Assembly: GCA_030674185.1 (NCBI GenBank)
Contig: CM060311.1
Span: 99,689,513-99,753,512 of the forward strand
Source: Monoplex corrugatus
Lineage: Eukaryota; Mollusca; Gastropoda; Littorinimorpha; Ranellidae
Direction: 5' to 3'
Length of the DNA: 64,000 nt
Shown one piece after another: positions 11,801 to 24,819 of this stretch (positions within the stretch are counted from its first letter, which is position 1; every line of letters starts with the position of its first letter). The position numbers and the translations under genes are program-made. The notes below the pieces were generated by a model. The model was not told where the DNA came from. It saw only the letters and a program-made list of their open reading frames with translations, and ran no database searches.

Positions 11801-14034
11801 GACGTACAGGTTATCACAAAGGTGAGTCAATTTAAGGCACGTACAGTGACAGTGACGTACAGGTTATCACAAAGGTGAGTCAATTTAAGGCACGTACAGT
11901 GACAGTGACGTACAGGTTATCACAAAGGTGAGTCAATTTAAGGCACGTACAGTGACAGTGACGTACAGGTTATACAAAGGTGAGTCAATTTAAGGCACGT
12001 ACAGTGACAGTGACGTACAGGTTATACAAAGTGAGTCATTTAAGGCACGTACAGTGACAGTGACGTACAGGTTATGACAAAGGTGAGTCAATTTAAGGCA
12101 CGTACAGTGACAGTGACGTACAGGTTATCACAAAGGTGAGTCAATTTAAGGCACGTACAGTGACAGTGACAGTGACGTACAGGTTATCACAAAGGTGAGT
12201 CAATTAGGCACGTACAGTGACAGTGACGTACAGGTTATGACAAAGGTGAGTCAATTTAAGGCACGTACAGTGACAGTGACGTACAGGTTATCACAAAGGT
12301 GAGTCAATTTAAGGCACGTACAGTGACAGTGACGTACAGGTTATCACAAAGGTGAGTCAATTTAAGGCACGTACAGTGACAGTGAGTACAGGTTATCACA
12401 AAGGTGAGTCAATTTAAGGCACGTACAGTGACAGTCTACAGGTTATCACAAAGGTGAGTCAATTTAAGGCACGTACAGTGACAGTGACGTACAGGTTATA
12501 CAAAGGTGAGTCAATTTAAGGCACGTACAGTGACAGTGACGTACAGGTTATCACAAAGGTGAGTCAATTTAAGGCACGTACAGTGACAGTGACGTACAGG
12601 TTATCACAAAGGTGAGTCAATTTAAGGCACGTACAGTGACAGTGACGTACAGGTTATCACAAAGGTGAGTCAATTTAAGGCACGTACAGTGACAGTGACG
12701 TACAGGTTATCACAAAGGTGAGTCAATTTAAGGCACGTACAGTGACAGTGACGTACAGGTTATCACAAAGGTGAGTCAATTTAAGGCACGTACAGTGACA
12801 GTGACGTACAGGTTATACAAAGGTGAGTCAATTTAAGGCACGTACAGTGACAGTGACGTACAGGTTATCACAAAGGTGAGTCAATTTAAGGCACGTACAG
12901 TGACAGTGACGTACAGGTTATCACAAAGGTGAGTCAATTTAAGGCACGTACAGTGACAGTGACGTACAGGTTATCACAAAGGTGAGTCAATTTAAGGCAC
13001 GTACAGTGACAGTGACGTACAGGTTATACAAGGTGAGTCAATTTAAGGCACGTACAGTGACAGTGACGTACAGGTTATACAAGGTGAGTCAATTTAAGGC
13101 ACGTACAGTGACAGTGAGTACAGGTTATACAAAGGTGAGTCAATTTAAGGCACGTACAGTGACAGTGACGTACAGGTTATCACAAAGGTGAGTCAATTTA
13201 AGGCACGTACAGTGACAGTGACGTACAGGTTATCACAAAGGTGAGTCAATTTAAGGCCGTACAGTGACAGTGACGTACAGGTTATCACAAAGGTGAGTCA
13301 ATTTAAGGCACGTACAGTGACAGTGACGTACAGGTTATCACAAAGGTGAGTCAATTTAAGGCACGTACAGTGACAGTGACGTACAGGTTATCACAAAGGT
13401 GAGTCAATTTAAGGCACGTACAGTGACAGTGACGTACAGGTTATCACAAAGGTGAGTCAATTTAAGGCACGTACAGTGACAGTGACGTACAGGTTATACA
13501 AAGGTGAGTCAATTTAAGGCACGTACAGTGACAGTGACGTACAGGTTATGACAAGGTGAGTCAATTTAAGGCACGTACACAGGTGACAAGTAGCAAACAC
13601 GTTACGTAGGTTATGACAAAGGTGAGTCAATTTAAGGCACGTACAGTGACGTGAGTACAGGTTATACAAAGGTGAGTCAATTAAGGCACGTACAGTGACA
13701 GTGACGACAGGTTATGACATAAGGTGAGTCAATTTAAGGCACGTACAGTGACATGACGTACGGTTATACAAAGGTGAGTCAATTGTAAGTGGTCACGTAC
13801 AAGTGACAGTGTGACGTACAGGTTATGACAAGGTGAGTGCCACTTTTATGTCTGCCTGATTCTTTCTGTTTGTGGATAGAACATGTGGGACAATGGCCGT
13901 ACGGATCCCCCCCCCCCTTTTCTTCTATGTTGTGTGTGTGTGTGTGTGTGTGCGTGCGTGCGTGCGCGCGCGCGTGTGTGTGTGTATGTGCGTATTGCGT
14001 TTGTGTGTATGTGTGTGCGTGCGTGCGTGGGTGT

Positions 14035-14095
<61 letters not shown>

Positions 14096-17000
14096 TGTGT
14101 GTGTGAAGAGTTCAGTCAGACTGATATGATTCTTCTTAACGCTGTGTTCAACGAAACTACAAGAATGAAAGTTCAGCAAACGGGCTAGTCGTGTACAAAG
14201 CGTGAACAAATCTTGAAAACTTGATTTTACTTTGATTCACTTTTTTTTCTGTATCACAAAGTAGACTGGGTTACCTGTTGTACCTAATACCTGTTGTACC
14301 TAATACCTGTTGTACCTAATACCTGTTGTACCTAATACCTGTTGTACCTAATACCTGTTGTACCTAATACCTGTTGTACCTAATACCTGTTGTACCTAAT
14401 ACCTGTTGTACCTAATACCTGTTGTACCTAATACCTGTTGTACCTAATACCTGTTGTACCTAATACCTGTTGTACCTAATACCTGTTGTACCTGATAACC
14501 AGCACATGTGTGTCAACCAGGGCCGGGCAATGACGTTCAACAAGAAGTACAAGCGGTTGAAACAACGATCCAAAACGCTTCCCGACGCGGAAAGCGTGAA
14601 ACTGTTCCAGGAATCGCGGAACAAAGACAACGTGAGCGTGTCGTCAGTGGACACCAACAGCCTGTCCCGCTCACAGCCCTCCATCTTGGTGGCTGTGGAC
14701 ACTACAGGTACGGGATTCCACAGGATGACGTCCTTCAGGCAGACCTTGAAGGGGACTGCGTCCCTGGACAGGAAAACCCAGCGGCGGCGAACGGTGTCCG
14801 GAGTGCCAGACAGCATCCTGCGGGAGATCGAGTCGTTTGAGCGTGGGAAGAGGACTGTCCGCACCATGCCCAGAAACTACAGCTTTGACGATCTGGACTC
14901 ACGGAGAGAGCCAGACAGAGATGAAGCGATGATGCAGTATCTAGACGAAATGGACGCCAAAATGGAGGAGAAAGCCGAACAAGCGCGCGCCAATCGCGAC
15001 GTCAAACTGCTCAAGTTCCTTCCATGTCGAAGGTCAAGGTCACTGCCAAGGTGTATGAAGGTCAAGGACAAGGACACTCCCAGCCCAGGAGTGATGACGT
15101 TTGAAGGAGACGGTTCCAAAGACAGGACCCTGAGCACGGCCACCAGTGGATACGCCAGCAGTTCCTTGAGCTTAGGCAGCGCTGGGACGTCGTCCACCTC
15201 CAGTCGGACCACCAGACGCTCCAGCATCATCAGCAACAAGTTAAAATCATTCGTCAACAACACCTTGCGGCCTCGGCCCAAATCCTTGGACTTCGACACC
15301 GTCAACATCCTCAGCAGTGAAGCTGACAACGAAGAGGACGACAACGCGCACAGCAAGGTCAACAATCTCACGCGGAAGATTTCCCCCAGCATGCCAGACG
15401 ACATCTCCAGCCTGTCTAGCTCTCGGGAATCCAAGGTGGGTCCAGGGACCTACTACTACTTCACGAGCAGCACGGTGCCACGTGCACAGGCCAGGAAGTA
15501 CGACTTCCCCTGGGAGTCCTTGCCCAAAGACTGGACCACGTCTGTCAAGCTACGTGAAATCTCCAAACGCCGGAGAGAGGAGCGCAATTCTTCATCTGGT
15601 GAGACCGTCACTGCTTGTTGTGTGTTCCTATCGTTTGTTTGAGTTTGTGTGAAAAGAGTTGGATGATTTTGTTTTGTGTGAAAGAGTTGGATGATTTTAT
15701 TTTGTGTGAAAAGAGTTGGATGATTTTGTTTTGTGTGAAAGAGTTGGATGGTTTTGTTTTGTGTGAAAGAGTTGGATGATTTTGTTTTGTGTGAAAAGAG
15801 TTGGATGATTTTGTTTTGTGTGAAAAGAGTTGGATGGTTTTGTTTTGTGTGTGAGAGAGTTGGATGATTTTGTGTGTGTGTGAAAAGAGTTGGATGATTT
15901 TGTGTGTGTGTGAGAGAGTTGGATGATTTTGTGTGTGTGTGAAAAGAGTTGGATGATTTTATTTTGTGTGAAAAGAGTTGGATGATTTTATTTTGTGTGA
16001 AAAGAGTTGGATGATTTTATTTTGTGTGAAAAGAGTTGGATGACTTTTTGTGTTTGTGTGTGAAAAGAGTTGGATGATTTTATTTTGTGTGAAAAGAGTT
16101 GGATGATTTTGTTTTGTGTTTGCATTAACTCTTTGACTCCCGCAGCCTATCCACCAACTGAACCCTTTGATTAACTGCACAAGCTGGTGGATAGGTGAGG
16201 GAATCAAAGGGTTAAGTTTTTGCTTTGCTAGCATGGTTTGCAATGCAGGATGCTGGTGGACAGGGTGAGGGAGTCAAAGGGTAAAGTTTTTGCTTTGCTA
16301 GCATGGTTTGCAATGCAGGATGCTGGTGGACAGGGTGCGGAAGTCAAAGGGTTAAGAAAGCAGACAAAAGTATAGGAGCACACGGCAGACACACAGACTG
16401 ACAAACAGACACACGGACATACAGACTGACACATAGACACACAGACTGGCAAACAGACACACAGACTGGCAAACAGACACACAGACACACAGACTGGCAA
16501 ACAGACACACAGACTGGCAAACAGACACACAGACACACAGATTGACAAACAAACACACAGACTGGCAAACAGACAGATAATGTCGTTAAGTCTGTTACAT
16601 CTTTCAGAACAATGACAGGTTTGAGGTAGGCAAACAGACAGATAATGTCGTTAAGTCTGTTACATCTTTCAGAACAATGAAAGGTTTGAGGTAGACAAAC
16701 AGACAGATAATATCGTTAAGTCTGTTACATCTTTCAGAACAATGAAAGGTTTGAGGTAGGCAAACAGACAGATAATGTCGTTAAGTCTGTTACATCTTTC
16801 AGAACAATGAAAGGTTTGAGGTAGGCAAACAGACAGATAATGTCGTTAAGTCTGTTACATCTTTCAGAACAATGACAGGTTTGAGGTAGACAAACAGACA
16901 GATAATGTCGTTAAGTCTGTTACATCTTTCAGAACAATGACAGGTTTGAGGTAGACAAACAGACAGATAATGTCGTTAAGTCTGTTACATCTTTCAGAAC

Positions 17001-17391
17001 AATGACAGGTTTGAGGTAGACAAACAGACAGATAATGTCGTTAAGTCTGTTACATCTTTCAGAACAATGACAGGTTTGAGGTAGACAAACAGACAGATAA
17101 TGTCGTTAAGTCTGTCACATCTTTCAGAACAATGACAGGTTTGAGGTAGACAAACAGACAGATAATGTCGTTAAGTCTGTCACATCTTTCAGAACAATGA
17201 CAGGTTTGAGGTAGACAAACAGACAGATAATGTCGTTAAGTCTGTCACATCTTTCAGAACAATGACAGGTTTGAGGTAGGCAAACAAGCAGTCAGACAGA
17301 ACTGAGTTATTAGAAGTTCGGAAAAATGATTGTCATCAAATGGGCACTGTTAACGTGGTGTGTGTGGTGTGTGTGGTTGTGTGGTGTGTGT

Positions 17392-17453
<62 letters not shown>

Positions 17454-17600
17454 TGTGCGTGTTGTGTGTGTGTGTTGTATATATCTGTTGTATGTGTGTA
17501 TATGTGCGTTTGTAGTGTGCGTGTTTGTACGTGTGTGTGTGTGTTTTATGTATGTATATTTTATGTATGTATGTATGTGTTTGTATGTATGTGTTTTTGT

Positions 17601-17641
<41 letters not shown>

Positions 17642-20600
17642 TTGTTTGTGTGTTGTGGTGTGGTGTGTGTGTGTGTAGTTTGGTAGTTTTTGAGAAGATT
17701 CATTGCTCAGAAGCCTTTATGTTTCCACTAATTCTGCAACGTTTATCTGGCAGACATCCATTGAGCTCGTGCAAACCTTATACGCTAGCAGGTCTTGAAA
17801 TATCGGCAGACTGGACACGTAAATGCCAGGCAGTTTGAACTGACACTAGAGGCAGCCAACAGGCCAGTGGACCTGTGGAAAAGTCAAGATGGACACGTTA
17901 AGATGGGCAGCCAACAGGCCAGTGGACCTATGAAACAGTATGATGGACACGTTAAGATGGGCAGCCAACAGGCCAGTGACCTATGAAACAGTATGATGGA
18001 CACAGTTAAGATGGGCAGCCAACAGACCAGTGGACCTATGAAACAGTATGATGGACACTTAAGATGGGCAGCCAACAGGCCAGTGGACCTATGAAACAGT
18101 ATGATGGACACTTAAGATGGCAGCCAACAGGCCAGTGGACCTATGAAACAGTATGATGGACACGTTAAGATGGGCAGCCAACAGGCCAGTGGACCTATGA
18201 AACAGTATGATGGACACGTTAAGATGGGCAGCCAACAGAGCCCAGTGACAGAACGTGATGGACACATAAAGGTCACAACAGCGTGGACCTATGAACAGAT
18301 GATGGACACGTTAAGATGGGCAGCCAACAGGCCAGTGGACCTATGAAACAGTATGATGGACACGTTAAGATGGGCAGCCAACAGGCCAGTGGACCTATGA
18401 AACAGTATGATGGACACATTAAGATGGGCAGCCAACAGGCCAGTGGACCTATGAAACAGTATGATGGACACGTTAAGATGGGCAGCCAACAGGCCAGTGG
18501 ACCTATGAAACAGTATGATGGACACGTTAAGATGGGCAGCCAACAGGCCAGTGGACCTATGAAACAGTATGATGGACACGTTAAGATGGGCAGCCAACAG
18601 CCAGTGGACCTATGAAACAGTATGATGGACACGTTAAGATGGGCAGCCAACAGGCCAGTGGACCTATGAAACAGTATGATAGGCAACACTATAAGATGGG
18701 CAGCCAACAGGCCAGTGGACCTATGAAACAGTATGATGGACACATTAAGGGCAGATGGCTGGGGGCATGGCAGCCAACAGGCCAGTGGACCTATGAAACA
18801 GTATGATGGACACATTAAGATGGGCAGCCAACAGGCCAGTGGACTATGAAACAGTATGATGGACACATTAAGATGGCACCACAGCAGTGGACCTATGAAA
18901 CAGATGAGACACTTAAGATGGGCAGCCAACAGGCCAGTGGACCTATGAAACAGTATGATGGACACATTAAGATGGGCAGCCAACAGGCCAGTGGACCTAT
19001 GAAACAGTATGATGGACACGTTAAGATGGGCAGCCAACAGGCCAGTGGACCTATGAAACAGTATGATGGACACGTTAAGATGGGCAGCCAACAGACCAGT
19101 GGACCTATGAAACAGTATGATGGACACGTTAAGATGGGCAGCCAACAGGCCAGTGGACCTATGAAACAGTATGATGGACACGTTAAGATGGGCAGCCAAC
19201 AGGCCAGTGGACCTATGAAACAGTATGATGGACACGTTAAGATGGGCAGCCAACAGACCAGTGGACCTATGAAACAGTATGATGGACACGTTAAGATGGG
19301 CAGCCAACAGGCCAGTGGACTTATGAAACAGTATGATGGACACGTTAAGATGGGCAGCCAACAGGCCAGTGGACCTATGAAACAGTATGATGGACACGTT
19401 AAGATGGACAGCCAACAGGCCAGTGGACCTATGAAACAGTATGATGGACACATTAAGATGGGCAGCCAACAGGCCCGTGGACTTATGAAACAGTATGATG
19501 GACACTTAAGATGGGCAGCCAACAGGCCAGTGGACCTATGAAACAGTATGATGGACACGTTAAGATGGGCAGCCAACAGGCCAGTGGACTTATGAAACAG
19601 TATGATGGACACGTTAAGATGGGCAGCCAACAGGCCAGTGGACTATGAAACAGTATGATGGACACGTTAAGATGGGCAGCCAACAGGCCAGTGGACCTAT
19701 GAAACAGTATGATGGACACATTAAGATGGGCAGCCAACAGGCCAGTGGACCTATGAAACAGTATGATGGACACGTTAAGATGGGCAGCCAACAGGCCAGT
19801 GGACTTATGAAACAGAATGATGGACACGTTAAGATGGGCAGCCAACAGGCCAGTGGACTTATGAAACAGTATGATGGACACATTAAGATGGGCAGCCAAC
19901 AGGCCAGTGGACCTATGAAACAGTATGAATGGACACGTTAAGATGGGCAGCCAACAGACCAGTGGACCTATGAAACAGTAATGTGACACATTAAGATGGG
20001 CAGCCAACAGGCAGTGGACTATAGAAACAGATGATGGACACGTTAAGATGGGCAGCCAACAGGCCAGTGGACCTATGAAACAGTATATGATGGACACGTT
20101 AAGATGGGCAGCCAACAGACCAGTGGACCTATGAAACAGTAAGCTGACACCAGCAGAATGATGGAAACATTAAGATGTGCAGCCAACAGACCAGTGGACC
20201 TATGAAACAGTAAGCTGACACCAGCAGAATGAATGGAAACATTAAGATGTGCAGCCAACAGACCAGTGGACCTATCAAACAGTAAGCTGACAGCACCAGA
20301 ATGATGGAAACATTAAGATGGCAGCCAACAGACCAGTGGACCTATGAAACAGTAAGCTGACAGCACCAGAATGATGGAAACATTAAGATGGGCAGCCAAC
20401 AGGCCAGTGGACCTATGAAACAGTAAGCTGACAGCACCAGAATGATGGAAACATTAAGATGGGCAGCCAACAGGTCAGTGGACCTATGAGACAGTAAGTT
20501 GACAGCACCGGAATGACGGAAACATTAAGATGGGCAGCCAACAGGTCAGTGGACCTATGAAACAGTAAGCTGACACCAGCAGAATGATGGACACATTAAG

Positions 20601-23600
20601 ATGTGCAGCCAGCAGACCAGTGGACCTATGAAACAGTAAGCTGACACCACCAGAATGATGGACACATTAAGATGTGCAGCCAGCAGACCAGTGGACCTAT
20701 GAAACAGTAAGCTGACACCACCAGAATGATGGACACATTAAGATGGACAGCCAACAGACCAGTGGACCTATGAAACAGTAAGCTGACAGCACCAGAATGA
20801 TGGACACATTAAGATGTGCAGCCACAGACCAGTGGACCTATGAAACAGTAAGCTGACACCACCAGAATGATGGACACATTAAGATGGACAGCCAACAGAC
20901 CAGTGGACCTATGAAACAGTAAGCTGACAGCACCAGAATGATGGACACATTAAGATGTGCAGCCAGCAGATCAGTGTTTAATGTTGCGGGCTGGGATTGT
21001 AGGCCAGATATCAGATCTTGAGTCCACGGCTCTATCAAGAAATATGTGTGTGATGCTTTTACTGTTTTGTCTTGTCTTTGTTCTTCAGGTGTGTTCATAC
21101 AAAGTAATGTGTTTTAGTGAGGGTGTGGGTGTTTTTGTTCCTGATAAAGAAGTGAGTTTTGCTGTAGTCGCTGTTAACGAAAAAGAAATCTGTAGACGTA
21201 ATTACACGTAGCAGTTCTTCACAGCGTGCATGACTGTGTGGGCAGGTAACTGGAGTGGAAGCAGCAACCGTCAAAGTCTGGACTCTGAGCGTGACTCCTC
21301 CCACCCCTCTACCTCCCGTCTGTCACTGGGCAGAGACTCCGGGCGTGACTCCATGGGGGACGACAGGTGAGTCATCACCCTTCTGTAACACCTGTGTGGT
21401 TGGGGATCACTGTTCTTCTGTTGTTTAGGGATCATTGTTGTTTGGGGATTACTGTTCTTCTGTTGTTTGGGGATTACTGTTCTGTTGTTTGGGGATTACT
21501 GTTCTTGTGTTGTTTGGGGATTACTGTTCTTGTGTTGTTTGGGGATTACTGTTCTTCTGTTGTTTGGGGATTACTGTTCTTGTGTTGTTTGGGGATTACT
21601 GTTCTTGTGTTGTTTGGGGATTACTGTTCTTGTGTTGTTTGTGGATTACTGTTCTTGTGTTGTTTGGGGATTACTGTTCTTGTGTTGTTTGGGGATTACT
21701 GTTCTTGTGTTGTTTGGGGATTACTGTTCTTGTGTTGTTTGGGGATTACTGTTCTTGTGTTGTTTGGGGATCACTGTTCTTGTGTTGTTTGGGGATCACT
21801 GTTCTTGTGTTGTTTGGGGATCACTGTTCTTGTGTTGTTTGGGGATTACTGTTCTTGTGTTGTTTGGGGATTACTGTTCTTGTGTTGTTTGGGGATTACT
21901 GTTCTTGTGTTGTTTGGGGATTACTGTTCTTCTGTTGTTAGGGGATTACTGTTCTGTTGTTTGGGGATTACTGTTCTTGTGTTGTTTGGGGATTACTGTT
22001 CTTCTGTTGTTTTGGGATCACTGTTCTGTTGTTTGGGGATTACTGTTCTTCTGTTGTTTTGGGATCACTGTTCTGTTGTTTGGGGATTACTGTTCTGTTG
22101 TTTGGGGATTACTGTTCTGTTGTTTGGGGATTACTGTTCTGTTGTTTGGGGATTACTGTTCTTCTGTTGTTTTGGGATCACTGTTCTGTTGTTTGGGGAT
22201 TACTGTTCATCTGTTGTTTGGGGATTACTGTTCTTCTGTTCTAATCCCGTGATCAGACTCAGACTTGGACACTTTTTATCGTCGTAAACAGCATCAAGGG
22301 ATTGTGGACATCGCACAAAGGTAAAACGAAAAGAAGGAAAGAAATGAAAGCATGCCAGTTGACCTGCAGACTGGACGCATGGAATCTGTGCTTTCATGAG
22401 CCATGTTGTTTGCAAGTCATACAAATATCTGGCTAATTCAGCCTGAGCATAGTTTAAAGTTAATAAGAGAACTTGGGTTACTAAGGCTAGGTATGTATGT
22501 TACCAACGTCAACTGGTTTACGAATTAATGGCTGTGAACCAAACCGTTTATTACCAAGTAAAATAAATATAGGTGTGTTGTTGCAGTCCCAAGACAGGGA
22601 AAGAAGGGTTATCTCCCTTACAAAGATAGGAACAGACAAAAACCAGTAACACAACAGACACAGGCAGTCACAACAGACGCAACAGGCAGGACAGACCTTT
22701 TACTCGACACAATGAACTGTCTGGTCTAACGCACAGAACGAAACATCACCTCTGATAAAGACAATGTGAGCTTTTTGCTCGACACAATAAACTGTCTGGT
22801 CTGACATGCAGAATGAAACATCACCTCTGATAAAGACAATGTGAGCTTTTTGCTCGACACAATAAACTGTCTGGTCTGACATGCAGAATGAAACATACAC
22901 CTCTGATGAAAACAATGTGAGCTTTTTGCTCGACACAATAAACTGTCTGGTCTGACATGCAGAATGAAACATACACCTCTGATGAAAACAATGTGACCTT
23001 TTTGCTCGACACAATAAACTGTCTGGTCTGACATGCAGAACGAAACATCACCTCTGATAAATACAATGTGAGCTTTTTGCTCGACCCAATAAACTGTCTG
23101 GTCTGACATGCAGAATGAAACATCACCTCTGATAAAGACAATGTGAGCTTTTTGCTCGACCCAATAAACTGTCTGGTCTGACATGCAGAATGAAACATAC
23201 ACCTCTGATGAAAACAATGCGAGAAAATAAAAAGAAAACTCTGTTCCTTCCATAATACCGTGAAGATGGTGTGTCATGGTGGATGATGTACCAAAGCATA
23301 AGACCAACAGGTGGATGATGTACCAAAGCATAAAACCAACAGGTGGATGATGTACCAAAGCAAAAGACCAACAGGTGGATGATGTACCAAAGCAAAAGAC
23401 CAACAGGTGCATGATGTACCAAAGCATAAGACCAACAGGTGGATGATGTACCAAAGCAAAAGACCAACAGGTGGATGATGTACCAAAGCAAAAGACCAAC
23501 AGGTGGATGATGTACCAAAGCAAAAGACCAACAGGTGGATGATGTACCAAAGCATAAGACCAACAGGTGGATGATGTACCAAAGCATAAGACCAACAGGT

Positions 23601-24727
23601 GGATGATGTACCAAAGCATAAGACCAACAGGTGGATGATGTACCAAAGCAAAAGACCAACAGGTGGATGATGTACCAAAGCATAAGACCAACAGGTGGAT
23701 GATGTACCAAAGCAAAAGACCAACAGGTGGATGATGTACCAAAGCAAAAGACCAACAGGTGGATGATGTACCAAAGCAAAAGACCAACAGGTGGATGATG
23801 TACCAAAGCAAAAGACCAACAGGTGGATGATGTACCAAAGCATAAGACCAACAGGTGGATGATGTACCAAAGCATAAGACCAACAGGTGGATGATGTACC
23901 AAAGCAAAAGACCAACAGGTGGATGATGTACCAAAGCAAAAGACCAACAGGTGGATGATGTACCAAAGCAAAAGACCAACAGGTGGATGATGTACCAAAG
24001 CATAAGACCAACAGGTGGATGATGTACCAAAGCATAAGACCAACAGGTGGATGATGTACCAAAGCATAAGACCAACAGGTGGATGATGTACCAAAGCATA
24101 AGACCAACAGGTGGATGATGTACCAAAGCATAAGACCAACAGGTGGATGATGTACCAAAGCAAAAGACCAACAGGTGGATGATGTACCAAAGCAAAAGAC
24201 CAACAGGTGGATGATGTACCAAAGCATAAGACCAACAGGTGAATGATGTACCAAAGCATAAGACCAACAGGTGGATGATGTACCAAAGCATAAGACCAAC
24301 AGGTGGATGATGTACCAAAGCAAAAGACCAACAGGTATAGCAGGCACGGGACAAGATCAGCACCAAGGTGTGCCCGTGGGAACCACTTCTGGCACCGGTA
24401 AAACGACACCACCTGGGGTCAATCAGTGTGTGTCAATGACATAGCCCAGGACAGGGCGTGACCGTGGAGCGCTCAGTGCAAAACTAGGACAGTACCACCT
24501 GGTCTCGTCCATGACTGTATTGTTCACATGAAGTGATCACAACAGCAAGTGTGTATTTTCTGGGCCTGGTGGAAGGTGGGGGTATAACTTCATAAAAACA
24601 GAAGGGTGTGGAATGCAGATCTGTTAAATAGTATAAAATGTTACTGGTACACCATTCACTTCATCCATAGCTCCATAACTTTGTTTAACTGAAAGTGGAT
24701 TATATGGTTGTCTGAATCAGTAGCACG

Positions 24728-24819
<92 letters not shown>

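Noticed and set aside
18273..19630. Open frames of up to 410 codons on both strands
   Set aside because: They are the 54-bp unit read through; its length is a multiple of three, frames are open on both strands, and there is no family match or start context.
20983..21045. A functional tRNA gene
   Set aside because: Only one degenerate box, no complete cloverleaf, and the same scrap recurs beside other copies of the element.
21367..22287. 306-codon plus-strand frame starting at an exon donor
   Set aside because: 25-bp array translation ([13 protein letters not shown]); begins inside the intron after a GTGAGT donor.
22726..24412. Minus-strand frames of 357-546 codons ([22 protein letters not shown])
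   Set aside because: Translation of the 32-bp array; the three frames cycle through the same peptide, which is typical of a repeat whose length is not a multiple of three.
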